NCBI GenBank assembly: GCA_019096065.1
Contig: JAGUCH010000001.1
Location: 16,988,001 to 17,052,000 of the forward strand
Source of the DNA: Paracyclopina nana
Lineage: Eukaryota; Arthropoda; Copepoda; Cyclopoida; Cyclopettidae
DNA length: 64,000 nt
Reading direction: 5' to 3'
Position 1 is the stretch's first letter, and each line of letters starts with the position of its first letter. Under the pieces are notes generated by a model. That model had not been told where the DNA came from, ran no database searches, and saw only the letters and a list, made by a program, of their open reading frames with translations. Both the position numbers and the translations under genes were made by a program. Shown piece by piece: positions 10,644-23,772 of the stretch.

Positions 10644-13600
10644 CTACTGGACGTGACAATGGAACTCGGAGGCCGCTGCGTTGAATGCAAATTGCGAAAG
10701 GCTCTTTTTGCCCTGCAAAAGGGACAAGATGATGGCCTTGCCCATATAAGTCGACGTTTGAGCCACTGTGTCACAATGGAATTTCTCCTGGCTTTCCTCA
10801 GGAGAAATCTTGTGATCCTGCAACAATGAAGGACAACATTAAAAAAGCACTAATTGTGAAATTGAAATGGAAATTACCTCGGCGTAAAGTTTGATGGCAG
10901 ACTCGATCATTTCATCCACATGAAGACTTTCAATGAACGTGATTTCCGGATGCCTTTTGATGATTTTCGACAGGACCGAGAAGAACTCGACGGCCATCTG
11001 CTTTTGCACAGGCTGCTTATAAGCGTTCAACATATTTTCAAACTGATGAGCAAACGTGAGCTCGGTGCTGCAAAAATAGACATTATTCAAGAGGAAAAAC
11101 GCAATATTTGCGACAGCTAATTTTAGAGGATATGCTCATTATTTTACCTGGTCATCTTTGAGATTGTGGGCTCTTGAGGCAAGTGCTGGTTCTGGATAAA
11201 AATCCCTCCCTGAGTTTTGGTCAAGATCAAGTAGATGTCAACATAAAAGTTGTCAGGGACACGGATGAGGCACCCGCTCAGTTGCCGGACTTGGTGCACG
11301 CTCAGCGTCGTCTTGGAGGAGCCAATCCTGAATTCTTCAAGCTCCTCAGTCAAGGCATCCACTTTGTAGGGAGATCCCTCCTTCTTGCATTGATAATTCA
11401 AGTCGATGAGTCGACTCTCGAGCAGCACAGTATGCACCAGTTTCCTTAGGGTGTGAGGGCTGCAGCAGTCAATGGGCGCTGGGTGTTCCATTGTCATTGT
11501 CCTATACAACTCCAGAGCTCGCAGAAGCCACCTTTAATTAAGTATATATATAATTCTTTTACCTTTAAATCCAACTACTATTCTCAATAATGGCTTCTTT
11601 TATTTTTAAAAAGCTGAAGCAAAAATGGCTTCTTTTTTATTTTTTAAAAAGTGAAGCTATAATAAGAAGGCCTCTATTTCATCACTAATATTCTATATAT
11701 ATGTACATAACTTGAACATTGAATTTGAACTGAACGAGTAGAATTGAGTCTAATTTTTAATTTTTAACAACTTTTAAAAGTACTATCTTCAGAATATTGA
11801 AGTGATGAAACGAAGGAACTTAGGATTTTTTAATAATAGTTCAACGAGCTATAAATAATGTTTAAAATTAACTATTGAGTAATTGGATTTCAAGAAAAGA
11901 AACTTTATGTGTCATTAGCATGAAATCATGATTACCCCATTCTGACAACGAGGATTCCTGCAAAAAGCTCCGGGTTGGCAGCGATCAATTTCCCACAGTA
12001 AACGATGAGCTCTTGCTGCAGCACAGCCGAAATAATGTTGAACGGCTGCACCTTAGTGTAGATGGCATGCTGGATTTCCGTTGGAGTCATCGGTTTGTCA
12101 AAGAGGGTGAACGACTCCCCTATGGTGCCCACAGTCACGTGTTTGCCACTGACCAGAATTTGCGTCACGTACGGGCTGATGCTGTCAATCATCTGACGCA
12201 GGAGTGAGGACGAATAACGCACTGCAGACCAGTAGCGCAAGGCTCCAGCTTTTTTGTTAAGCTCTTCCAAATGCGACTTCACTGCGGTAATTAGCAAGGT
12301 TTAATTAGCTAATGCTCGTTATCAGGGATTAGGCGACATACCCGTGGATTCGCTGGTTACGTTGAAATTTTCTCCATGCCGTTGCATAAGTAGGCCTAGT
12401 AGGCGAATTCGCTGATACACATGCTCGGAGCCAAGGATCTCTTTAATGATCTCGTCGTCAGGCTTGTTGACAAACTTCTCCTAATTGGACCACCGAAATG
12501 AGACGTTTTCTAAGCCGAAAATTTGATTGTCTTACGTGGAAGTCGTTGACGTCGTTGACATCTTCACGTTTCAATTTTTGAGGCCTGATCATCTCGATGA
12601 AATTGCCATCATACAAGTTATGCTGGATTTGCACAAACGGCTCAATATCCAACTCGTTGACGTTGAAGCTGTTGCTGAAATCCAAGTGCTCAATGCATGC
12701 CGAATTCATCAAGTTTTGCAGCCGCCCCAAGCAAATTTTCACATTGTCCACCTTGAGTGATCTGATTTCGAGCAGCAAGTTCAACAGCTCGGGAAATTGA
12801 GGATCTTTCATGTTCTCCTCTCGGATCACGACGCAGTACGTTGGCCTCCCACGAAGCCTCCATCTCCTAATACCAATTAGGAGTCAAAATAGCACCATGA
12901 AGATCTAAAAAAGTGTCTTGCTCTTTTATTAAATTAGCTTACCTGGCGATGAAGGAAATATCGGTTCTGATGTGATCGGTGAGCAAGGCCAAATCATGAG
13001 ATATGTAGAACTCTGTGGCTGAAAAAATCAAAGGATACCCAAGGACGGTGAGCCCAGAGACCCTGTAGATTTTGCTCGAGCCCAGAGCACCGATAGGCCT
13101 GGCTGGCCTTCCGGAAAGGCCCAGCTTCTTGTCTTGGCCCAGCTTCTCAAACACCTTGACCATGTCCCATTGAGACCATATTTGCACTGGCTCGATTTCG
13201 TCCGGGGTCTGCGTGACGATTCCATACGTGCTCAAGCTGGCTTGAAGCCTCCTCGATTCGGAAATCAAGACAATTTGCACCATCGAGTCTTGATGGTGGG
13301 TGAGCTGAAAAATGGATCATACGTGAAAAGAGCTGATGTAAAAGCTCAAGCATGCTTCAAATAACTTTAATGAGCTTTCAGCTCAATTATAGCCATTCCG
13401 GATTTTCGAGTGAACCAAAATCGAAAAGCTTCGCGTGAAATAATTACTTTTTTAAAGCAGGAGGAAAATCCTGGCATGACGACGATCTGAACTAAAGGGG
13501 CCTTGTAATACGATTTTCCAACGAAAATTAATTAGTAGATGCTTTAGATCAGAATTATGAGTTTATGAGAAAACCATTTGAACAATTGCCTTTCTTGCGT

Positions 13601-16570
13601 TTTATAGCATAAAGGCCGTTTCTGACTTGATTCAAAAGCAAGAATGACGCACAAAGCATTTTGCATTTGAATTTTTAATTCCTTATCTCTTATCAATAAA
13701 CGGAGTGTTGACTCAAAAACAGTAGTTAAAAGGAATCAACGAAATGAAGTTTTGCTGCAGAAAGGATAAAAGTTGCTGTTGCTATAGCCTGGATCATGGT
13801 GCAGTGGTCATAGGAATCACCTTCATGATTTGCTCTGCTATGGCTGTAATCATTGAGGTTGGCATGATTGCAGAGTGGGAAGACGTCAAAGTGAGCTTCC
13901 AGAACAAAACAATGAGGCAATGTAATCAAGTTGATTTTTTCTAATTTTGTTAATTTAAAAGGAATATTAAGTAAATTAATGCGCTTCTATTTTTCGCTGC
14001 AGTTGTCTACCCTTTCTTGATCGTGAGCACTTCACTCAGCTTTGTATACTTTATATTCTCCATTTTGCTTCTGAAAGGAATCAGAAAGGTTTGCACAACA
14101 CACCCAATTGAATCCTTGAAGCAATTAATCATAAGCTATTTTCGAAAGGAGAATCCAGTGCTCATGTTGCCATGGATGATCTGGTCAGTGATCTACATTC
14201 TCATTGGCCTTGGCTGTGCCATCTACGAGCTCTCTTTAGGAGGAAGAATTATCGAAGTGACAGCTGTGCCATTGATGTACTTGGTGATTTTCTCATTCTG
14301 GGCCTACAGTGTTTGGTGCATTTGGGCATTTTACCGGACTCTTCGCCGCCACAAGCCCGCAGTAAATAATATGGAGGCATCAAGCCCGGAAAGTGCCAGC
14401 CTAATCAACGTGCATGAGGCCACATTGCCTCGTATTTATCCCCATGGCATTTGGGATTCGCCGGCTTTAAGTACAATTCGCAAGACAGCCTCATTCAGAG
14501 GCGCTGACCCAATTAGTGTTTTGAAAAGGGAAGCAACGATACGAGAAAAGCACGAAGAATCATTTTTAAGCGGAACTCGAGTTTAAAAGAACGATAAGCA
14601 AAAAACTTACATTGTCTCCACCTCCTTTCTGCAGAGGATTAATTTCGGTCACATTGGTAGATGATGATGACAGCATGCACAGATGATGAAAGAGAAGAAC
14701 AAAAAAGGGGCACCGTTACAAAACTGCAAACCAAATCATATATATACGTCTAACTACAGGAAAAATAAATCACAGATCATAACTCACCACATCTGGTCGA
14801 GACTGGTGAATGCAGCATTATTTATGATTATTTTTTGTACAAGTTAGTACATATTTTAACATGACTCAAGTTCACTTACCTCGAAAGTGGAATATCGCCC
14901 TGCGGCCTTTGGCCTCGTGGCAGAGGGCAAGTACCTCCGGATCGGGTCCAGCTCATGCACTTTGAGCAGTTGGCTAGCCAACAAGTCTGAAATGATAAGC
15001 ATGGACTGGCCCCATAAAAATATGTTGCTGCCAGAGGAGCCCTCGTCGCTGGCAAATCGAAACTGAGACCCAGGATTGGCCTTTTCATCGGCGACGCAAT
15101 CTGATGGCACGTAGTAGAACTTGGGCATGATGGGATCTGCAAAAGCGGGCCTTGAGCAAGCTGAAAAAGCAATTTTTCCCTATAATAACATACCTCCTCT
15201 TTCTGTGTACTTGAGCAGCTGCTTCAAGGCCCTTTGATGCTTTTCCACTTGGGAATCGAGATTCTTGAAGACGCCATCGATGATCATGAAGGCATGAAAC
15301 AAAGGCCACTCTGACTCGATGCCAGTGAATTGATTGATCATGCCCTCCTGATACGTCTGCTCGTTCTCCGGCTCAAGCACACATCCCAAGCCGTCCCGAC
15401 TGAACCTGCGGAAGCCCCAAGGGCCTTCAAGGCTTTTGATGATGTTGCTCTTGGTGGTGGAGTACCAATTCTCGTCATGCGTGGCAAAGGCTGGGAATGA
15501 GATGACAGACAGCAAGGCTGCATCACATTCCTTCGAGGCCGACTCTCTGGGCAAGAGAATCTCAAAAATGCTCCGATTGCGGTTGTGAGCATCAATGTCG
15601 ACGTAGACGACAGACCAGGAGGCTCCATATTCTCCAAACAGGTTGAACCCATTGATGGACTCGAGGGCAGCTTTGGCCATGCCAATCGAGCTGGCATGCA
15701 CCTCGGGCGTGCCATCGTTGTAAATGGTGCCCCGCTCCCACATGCCAAAGTCCGGAGTTCGGTAGGCTCTTTCCACGTAGAAGACCAGGTTCTGAACGAA
15801 GGCCACCTCGTGTGCAGTGCCAATGACTTGAAGGCCAGACGCGATGGATTGGACCAAGAAGAGCAAGTACAGTGACACAATGTCCAGTTGAAGGTGTCCG
15901 TACTCGCTCGTGGATTCCACCTCGAATCCGGTGAATAGGTCAAACTTGGAATGCAGGGCGTTGTCCGGACTTTGCTGGGACTTGAACAGCTCCAGACTTT
16001 CAGATTGGCGCATCCAGCAAGACAGAATTCCTTGGAGAGCGAGGACAGTGCTTTGCCCCAATTCGTAGCACTTGCCTTGGTCGTTGTCGATTTTCTTGTA
16101 CGCCTGGTGAAGGCTCCACGTTGCGTAGCTGCAGTAAAGAGTGTCCCTGATGGATCCGACCTTTTTCTCCGATGAATTGGCGGGGTACAGCCCAGTCGTG
16201 GCACTTTGGTACCTCATCAAATTCCGCTTGACTTGAGCAAAAGACAATAATCAAACATCCTCAACACGAAAAAAAAGAGCAAAGTACCTATTCCGTAGTA
16301 AAAGTTGAGTTCCTGCAGATTTTGTTCAGCTCGCTCATTGCGGTCGTCGTCGGTGGCATTGGAAGGGCTCGTGGCCGCGGAAGAGTTGATTTTGGCAATG
16401 ACTTCCTCTTGGAACACGTGGGATCCGGCGTCACTGATTCGCGACAAGTGGACGGGCCTCGGCAACGGCTTGGCTTCTGTCAAACTCGTCTTCTTGCTGT
16501 TTTCATTCGAATTTTGCTCCGAGCCTTGATGGCCCAAGTACATGATGGAAGATCGGCGTCGCATTGCCAT
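10644..16570 (-). CDS. PHKB: Phosphorylase b kinase regulatory subunit beta
   Basis: The beta subunit is a scaffold and regulator of the (alpha-beta-gamma-delta)4 kinase that activates glycogen phosphorylase. Minus-strand exons: 16570-16288, 16231-15194, 15136-14880, 14628-14611 (18-nt microexon, coding KGGGDN), 13304-12943, 12866-12536, 12480-12342, 12281-11936, 11531-11148, 11067-10878, 10817-10644. Phase is kept throughout, giving about 1,173 residues, near the human size. The glucoamylase-like domain starts at RYQSATTGLYP. Family blocks LQASLSTYGIVTQTPDEIEP and LGLSGRPARPIGALGSSKIY are clear. The protein ends in CHVQ, a CaaX-like sequence; known alpha and beta subunits are farnesylated at such ends. 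Whether the microexon is constitutive is unsure. One intron hosts a gene on the other strand. Confidence 0.92.
11589..11657. repeat. Short tandem duplication in a PHKB intron
   Basis: A unit of about 32 bases (AATGGCTTCTTTTATT onward, ending GAAGC) occurs twice in tandem with small length differences in T and A runs. It looks like a slippage or local duplication product. Confidence 0.7.
13744..14586 (+). CDS. Small four-span membrane protein nested in a PHKB intron
   Basis: Exons 13744-13921 and 14003-14586 join in phase to 253 residues. A Cys-rich N-terminus (MKFCCRKDKSCCCYSLDHGA) precedes four hydrophobic segments at about residues 18-45, 62-82, 105-130 and 135-160. A polar tail with Ser/Thr-rich stretches follows. 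This layout resembles uncharacterised arthropod tetraspan proteins of the DUF4728 type; that assignment is inference. The gene lies on the opposite strand inside the host intron between 14611 and 13304. Its 3' UTR probably overlaps the host microexon, which begins 25 nt after this stop codon, so antisense interference is possible. Function unknown. Confidence 0.8.
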
Positions 16571-17051
16571 TTTGATTTTAGCGTTTAGTAGTTGTCAGTG
16601 TTTCAAGATGGGTGTATTTTATTTTTTTCGCTTCTAGTTGATCAGCTCAGCCATCTTTCTTGTGATCTTCGCGTTTGCATCAAGAATTGTCAAAGTTGAT
16701 TATAGTTATATGGTGTGTTACAGCTCTTATGCGTCGGAAATTAGACGAAAAAGCCATAAATGCTGCATAAACAGGAAACGAACCGAGCACAACATAACAG
16801 ATCGAAAATAGTCACAGTTCAATATTACTATGGAGAGAACTTCAAAAACAAAAATTTCACCTTCAATTCAATCATATTTTTATAGAAAATATAACAAAAT
16901 TGAATCATGATTCAGAATGATCAAGACACTACAAAGATTTTTGATGGAAATTGTCATGATTCAAGATTGATTTGTTGCCTTAAAAAGTAGAGCTGCGCTC
17001 CAACTTTGTTTACAAATAATATTGCTGTTGAGTTTCAAAAAAGTCTTCAAA
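16571..17051. promoter_or_regulatory. Head-to-head promoter region between PHKB and GANP genes
   Basis: Only 481 bases separate the two divergent start codons, so both promoters and 5' UTRs must lie here. No TATA box stands out on either strand, which is usual for shared housekeeping promoters. Confidence 0.65.
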
Positions 17052-20000
17052 ATGTTTGGTGGTCCTCCCAAAAATCCTTTCGGAAGTCCATTTGGAGCTT
17101 CCTCGGGATCAAACATTTTCGGCTCTGATCAAGCAAGTGGCAAAAACAACCGAAAAAGAGGTAAGTAGCCCAAAAATTCGCCTTATAATTAGGAACTGTT
17201 ACATTGGAAATTATCGTCAGGCTCTGAAGCAACAGGATCTGGCTTGTTTGGAATGCCTCCAGTGCCCAAGATTGGCGATCCCTCGCCGTTTTCCACTCAA
17301 AAATCCGCCGATTCCGTCCATGAAGGGGAGCCATTTGCCAAGAAATCCAATGCTCCAACTAACCTGTTTGCATCTGCTCTGAAGAGCGCCCCAACCTCAA
17401 ACATTTTTTCCTCAAGCGCTCCCAAAACTGCTGCACCATTCGGAGAGCCTCCTCCATTGTTTTCTTCGGCCAAAATTGAAAAACCTGACCTGTTCAAGTC
17501 CATCGGCAAAAAGGACCCCCCGCCTTCCAATAATAAAGCCAAGAGCGTCTTCAAAGTGTCCGGAGACTCTCAGGGGTTGTTCAATGCGGAAAAGCCATTT
17601 GGTGGCAATCCCTTTAAAAAGACGGAGGACGTGCCTAAAAATCCATTCGTCAAAGAAAGTGCGCCACCGACGAAACTCACTCGTTTCTATAAACCAGTTG
17701 GAGATCGTGAAAACCCTTTTGGTACCAGTTCAAAGCCAGATGATAGCCAGAGCGTTTTCAAGACCAGCTCAGAGTCGAGAATTTTCGGCAACTCTGCTTC
17801 GAGCAGCAGCGAAGGAAAGATCAGCAACAACCCGTTCAAGTCCACATTCACTGGAGCAGCAGCCCCGGCCTTTTCAAGCACGGGGGCAAAGGAGTCGTCG
17901 TTCAAGTTTGCCATTCCCAATTCACTTCAGGGGCGACTGGGCAAAAGGCCAGCTCAGTTTGAGGAAGAAGAAGAGGAAGCTCCAAAGCCTGGCGAAGCAG
18001 CTCCAGCTAAAGTAGAAAGATTGGCCTCAGTCGAGGAGATCAAAACGATCAAATCCATCATTTGCGAGCAGATTCCTCAGCAAGGCTTGAACAAGAAGGT
18101 GCTCGAGAAGCACTTTAGCAAATTTGGAAAGGTGAACAAGGTGATCATCAACTTGAAGAAAGCCAAAGCTACAGTGCTATTTGATGATCACAAATCGGCC
18201 AAAAAAGCCAAGGAGAAGGGGCACACCATCACTCCCAAGATTCCTGACATTGGTGCCATCTTCTACCATAAACGAGTCAGGAAGAACACTGGGGAAATTG
18301 AGTTTACTCCGGAGGAAGGAGACGAGCCACCTGCTGCGCCAAGGCTGCCCGCATTTGAAAGGCCGCAAGAAGAAGCATCATCGGCCTCAACTGAAATTAG
18401 GCCCAAAATGAGCTCGCGAGAGCTGCTAAGCATTGTTAAAAGTAACATTTCATTATTTACAATTTGTTGATGTATTAGAAATGGCTTTTCCTTTACAGGC
18501 CAAGCGATGAACGAAACTGACAGGTACAACATGTTGGACGCTCGAGACAAGCTGTTAAGGGAGAAAATGCCTCCGAAATCTGGCGAGGTTCGATTAAAAG
18601 GCTGTTGCCCTGACATTTGCCCTGAGAAAGAGCGCTACTCTCGGGCCATCAAAAATCAGCTTCGCATCTACGAAAAAATTGATGGCGGCCGGCTCAATCA
18701 CAAAGCTGCCATTAAGGAGTACTCGAGATCTTCAGCAGATCAAGAGATGCCCCTTCTACACGAGTTGAGGCCTTCAAAGGTCCTCAGAATGGCCATGGAC
18801 CACTTGCTATGCAATGTGATTGACAGAATCGAAAATATGAGAGGATCCATGGAAGAATGGTTCGATCACGTGCTACAGTCCTCATTTGAAGAATTTCAAC
18901 CAGAATCGTAAGTGCTTTTCATGATTTTTTTTTCAAATTTCCCATAATTTTTGCATTTGCATAGAGAGCTTTCGAATGAGAATACTGGCGAGTGGTTCGA
19001 GTACATCTGGAGTGCAACCAGAGCCATTCGAAAGGACATCACCCAACAAGACTTGAATCGAGACCCAGTGGCTGTTGACTTGATGGAGAAATGCGCCCGA
19101 TTTCACATCATGTGCGCGGAACGACTGATCGAAGAAGAAAGCCACAACTTTGACAAGAAGCTGAATGACGAAAACCTGACGAAATGTATTCAAACTTTGA
19201 AGCACATGTACTACGACATGGGCGTGGAAGGCCGAAAGTGCCCCAACGAGGCCGAATTCAGGGGCTATGACGCTCTTCTCAACGTGAACGACGGTGACAC
19301 CATCCGGTTCATCCAGACCTTGGACATGGACGTCCGCAAAAGTCCAGAAATCAAATTTGCAGTCGATGTCATATCCGCCGTCAACAACAACAACTACATC
19401 AAATTTTTCAAGTTGGTCAAAAAATCGACTCTCATGCAGGTGAGGAATTTTTAATTGTACTACTAAATAAAAGTATCCTTAATATGATTTATTTTTCAAG
19501 GGATGCATTTTGCTCCGTTATTTCAACCAAGTTCGTCAAAGAGCCCTAGAAACCATGGTCAAGGCGTTTGTGCCTGGCAAGAGTGTGGTCACATATAGCC
19601 TCACCAAGCTGTGCCACATGTTGGCCTTTGAAAGCCTGCGTGAATGCGCCAGATTTTGCAACTCTCACGGACTTGGGGCGGAGGAGGACAGTGACTCTGT
19701 GTACATGGAAAGATCCTCCTTTTACTTTCCCGAGTCCTTGAACTCCACCAGGTGACGACCTTAATTTTTGGCTTTATTCTAATTTGCATAGTACTTTATT
19801 TACGTTTTTCTTAAAAGGGCTCAAAATCTGGTGGAGTCGAAGAGATTGGCACCTTGGAGCGTTGTCATCAACAACAACATGACGCTGCCAATGAACCCTT
19901 ACTTGTCATACGTGCCTCATGACAGCTTTGACAAGAATGGCTTCTTGAAAGCTGAGGCGTGTGAGGTTATAGGCCAGACTAGTACAATAGTCAAAGCTCC

Positions 20001-22533
20001 CATTGCTGTTGCTCCACCTCAGCCGTCCAATGAAGAAATTGCTCAAGCCAATGCCAAGAGAGCTTACGAAAAGGCTGCTGCCGAAGTGACTTTGGAGCTG
20101 GTGAGTGAAGTCATCAGCGAGGAATGCTCGAAAGCTGCCAAGTCCTTGATGGAATCCGTCAAGGTAGTCGAAATTGCCAGAGCTCTTATTGCTACCCTTG
20201 AGGAGGAGGTTGTTGATGAAATGGCTCGTGATGTTGCCAAAGATGCCATGAAAGAGGCCAGAAATGAAGAGCTGCTGACCCGATTGGAAATCGAGGCCAA
20301 ATCTGCTGCAACTGAAGAGGCTCTCACTGACATCATTGATGAAGTCTTGGATGCCATGACGAGCGATGTTGCCCGCGAGGAAATCAAAAGTGTCAACAAA
20401 ACACTTGATGAGTTCAAATCTGTTCCCTTGGTTGTCGATGACATTGTGCTTGACGTGATCAAGAGCCTTGCTGAGCCCATTGGCAAGGCTGTCATGGACC
20501 ACGCCATAGAGGAGCGAGAAGAAAAGCTTCAAGCGTTGAGAAGGAGGTGCCAAAGTAGGGCTAAAAGGGCGGCCTTTTCATCCTGGCATCGTTACGTCAC
20601 CAAGAGGAAGAGTCAGAGGTCCATCCTGGAGAATTTCCCATGCATTCCAAGCTCCAGCAAAACTGCTGACCAGCTCAAGTCGAATCTCAAAAAGTCATGG
20701 AGCCTGAAGTCCACACTGACTTCGAGGAGAACCGTGGACAAGCTGTACGAGATCATTGAGTTGGAGGACAAATTTCTGGAGGATGCCATCCTGGAGCCAA
20801 TGGATGACTTGCTTGACTTCCTGAGTGCAAATGGGCTGAAAATGTGGAAGTTGCTCATCTGTACTCCATCTTTGGAGAGTGACAGCATTGGTCGAGGTCT
20901 GGTCGAGATGACCAAGAAGAAGCTGATGATCAACGAAGGATCGCTATCCGAGCAGGATCAAGATCCCAATGTGCTCTCCTGTTTCTCCTCTCCCGATGGA
21001 AGCATTTGCTCCAGATGGCTGGACAATGATATGGTCGAGGACATTTGCTTTTGCGAGAAGAAACGCAGAGAGCAACTCACGGGCACTTCTGCAGTTCTTT
21101 TCCTCCACATTGACGAGGAGGAGTGTCTGGATGACTCCAAATCCAGGCTGTTCAAGCTGATCGAGCAAATCCCTCAAGTTCCTGGAGTGGCTCTCCTCAT
21201 CTTGACCACTTGCAGATCAATGTCAAAAACTGACTTGGGGCAAGAGTTCGAGCTGCAAAGCTTGGTGAGCAAGGGTCTGGTTCACTCCTATGACATCGTG
21301 GCGACAAGTGTGGACATTTTTAGCATCTCGACTGTTTTGACAGTCCACAACTCCGTCAAGGGCCTTGCCGGAATGTCCAGGCACTTTGACATTGACTCCA
21401 TCGATGGCTTGAGCGTCAAAGTGATCCGTGACTATGTCGACGATTTCCTCGTTGAAAAGTTCTTCACTGAAGTCTACTTGGACTTGTCGAGTCGGCAAGC
21501 CAAAAATTGGCCGCATCGACGCATGAATGACTTGATCAGCTTTTTCAACGCGGTTGTGGATCACCTGGTCTCGACCAGTTGCTCAAGGCCGGAGCTCAAC
21601 GACATATCTTGGCCCATCCCTGAGCTCAAGAGGCTGGTGATTGACGAGGAGATTCCAAGCTATTGGAACGACTTTCCTCACCTGGAGCACGTGCGCGCCT
21701 GGATTTCCGGCCTGAAACTGCCCTTGATGAAGCCGATCAAGAGCATTGACAATCTGTACGACTACCTCGGACAAATCCGGCGAAGTTACTCCGACTTCTC
21801 GGTGACGCTATCCAGAATCGAGTCAGCCCTAGGGAAGTCCTTGCGAAAGTCGCATTCCATTGACGACCTCCCTTGGACCGAAATTATGCATGCTTTGATC
21901 GACTACAAGTTGGGTCAAAGGCCAACGGTGGATCCTTTCAGTACATGCGGCTCCGACATGGTGGTCTTGTATTTCAGCCAGCATCTGGATGAATTCAAGA
22001 CACCTCTCACGTGGACGGCTTCCATGAATGCAGCTCCTGAAAATGTCAACCAGATTCAGAGTCGTGGAGCTTCCTATGAAAACACTGTTTCTTTTTATGG
22101 GAAAAGCAAGCTCTCAGTGGATCTGACGTCTGAACTGGATTCCAGCTTTGCCTTTGAGCAAGCCCTTCAAGCGATGATGAGCGAGGAGGATTATGAAGCT
22201 CCCCTAATTGAGATTTCGGCAGACATGGAAGACGAAGACGTTGAAGATGAGTGCGAGGAGCAAAAAATGGCACATTATTACCCCGTTGTTGCCCTCGTAA
22301 GTCCCCACTTGGCTCTTGTTGCTGGGTCACGATCCATGCAGCAAAGGTTATCATACTCAAATCAGGAGGAAAACGAGTTGACTGGCATGGAACCCCCTGC
22401 AAAAAATGATGTACTACGTGTCAAACCCATCAAAAGTCACCTGGTCAGGAGACTCAATGAAACGGCCGAAGAAGAGCTGAAATCCAGCATGAGTTTCGAG
22501 CAGAAATTGAGGGCTGCTCTCGGTGCCCAATAA
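17052..22533 (+). CDS. xmas: GANP/MCM3AP (Drosophila xmas) mRNA-export scaffold
   Basis: GANP is the scaffold of the TREX-2 complex, which couples transcription to mRNA export at nuclear pores. Exons 17052-17160, 17221-18441, 18499-18907, 18965-19439, 19501-19751 and 19818-22533 give 1,726 residues with five introns of 57-66 nt. Order: an FG-nucleoporin-like N-terminus (MFGGPPKNPFGSPF; many NPF/FG motifs to about 290); an RRM-like fold at about 305-375; the SAC3/GANP domain from about 445 with the signature GCCPDICPEKERYSR; then a long charged and helical part and a MCM3AP-type C-terminus. The basic segment near RRRCQSRAKRAAFSSWHRYV is where the centrin-binding region lies in relatives (inference). 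A candidate ATTAAA poly(A) signal is at 22565-22570. Confidence 0.94.
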
Positions 22534-23251
22534 TTAAAAACTTGTGTAAAAAGAACGGACAACAATTAAAAAAAATATTGCAAAGAAGGTGGGGGAAAAA
22601 AGGTTCTGCCAAAACGATGAGAGAAGAATCTGCGCGGAATGGACGTTGTTGAAGTAGTTTCACAATAATAATCATTAGTCAAAAGGTGCCTTCTTGGCAA
22701 GCTGCTGGCTGTTTTTCAGACTTGTGTCATTTTCTTCCTCCTCGTCTTCTCCCCATGAAGCAGCTAGCAGCTTCTTTTGGTCCTCGCAAAAAACTTCCCC
22801 ATTTGACATGACGACGAGTCAAACTTTGCCAATTCGCAGAGAGATATGGCTCAACGAGAGAAGAAGATATTCAAGCGCTCCATTAGGAACAAAATCTCTT
22901 GCGAGCTCTCCTCGCGGTAATAAAATTGCTGGTGAGAAATTGATTAAAAAGTTCACAACATGCTTCACTGAATATCGCTATGGAATGAACGGCCATTGAA
23001 CTGGTGCTGATGGCATTGGAAATCTATGACATTGCAAGTTTGCACTCGAAATCTTCTCTTAATAAAAAAATGTGCGCTGCATAAAAAAGTAAGTAATGGT
23101 TCAGGGGAATCGTGCATATTCAATTTTTAAAACGGAATCCGGTTCATAAAACATAAGAGTCTAACTCTCTTAATCACTCTAGTCATTTTTGCTACTTAAA
23201 AAAATCAAAAAAATCCCTTTTATTCCAATTGCAAAGCGTCCATTTAAAATA

Positions 23252-23619
23252 CCGTACCCGCCGCGAATTCAGGCCGTTTTGAGAAAATCTCGAAATTCGA
23301 GTTTTTTATGAGTTCAATCGAAATTAAGGCCGAAATTGTGGCACATTTTTTTCCTGAACAGAGTAAACGGCAGGGCTTTTAGCCAAGTATTTAAAATTAA
23401 CCTTAGCTTAAAAGTAGAATTTTGAAGAAAAATAGCAAACAGTTTGTAGCGTCTTCCCCCTAGTAATAGGCAAATATCGCAGCAATTTCATAGGTGAACC
23501 GTGCCTTAGTCATTAAACTTGTAATTTAAGACCGCTCGAAGTTTAGTATTAAGTAAGTACGACCTAAACTCGAAATTCGGTATTTAAGCTAAGAGCGACC
23601 TAAATTCTAGCGGGCACGG
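23252..23619. mobile_element. TA-flanked MITE (Tc1/mariner-like)
   Basis: Inverted ends CCGTACCCGCCGCGAATTC and (reverse strand) CCGTGCCCGCTAGAATTTA, matching at 15 of 19 positions, bound a 368-bp block with TA on each side. No coding capacity. Internal motifs (TTTAGGTCG, CGAAATTCG) recur within the right half. Confidence 0.7.
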
Positions 23620-23772
23620 TACTAATTTCAATTTTCAATTTTTTTTCAATCTTTTGGCTCGAGTAAATGGCTCAAAATACATGGAAAATGGAGAGGCTTG
23701 CTTCCCCCTTTTTTGCTAGTTAGTAGCTACATAGCGCGAAGCCGCGTTTTTGGCGGACAAAGGAAAAGCGAC

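Noticed and set aside
22694-22999. Ser-rich 101-codon frame after GANP
   Set aside because: Follows the GANP poly(A) region; repetitive Ser codons from a TTC/TCT tract, no other support.
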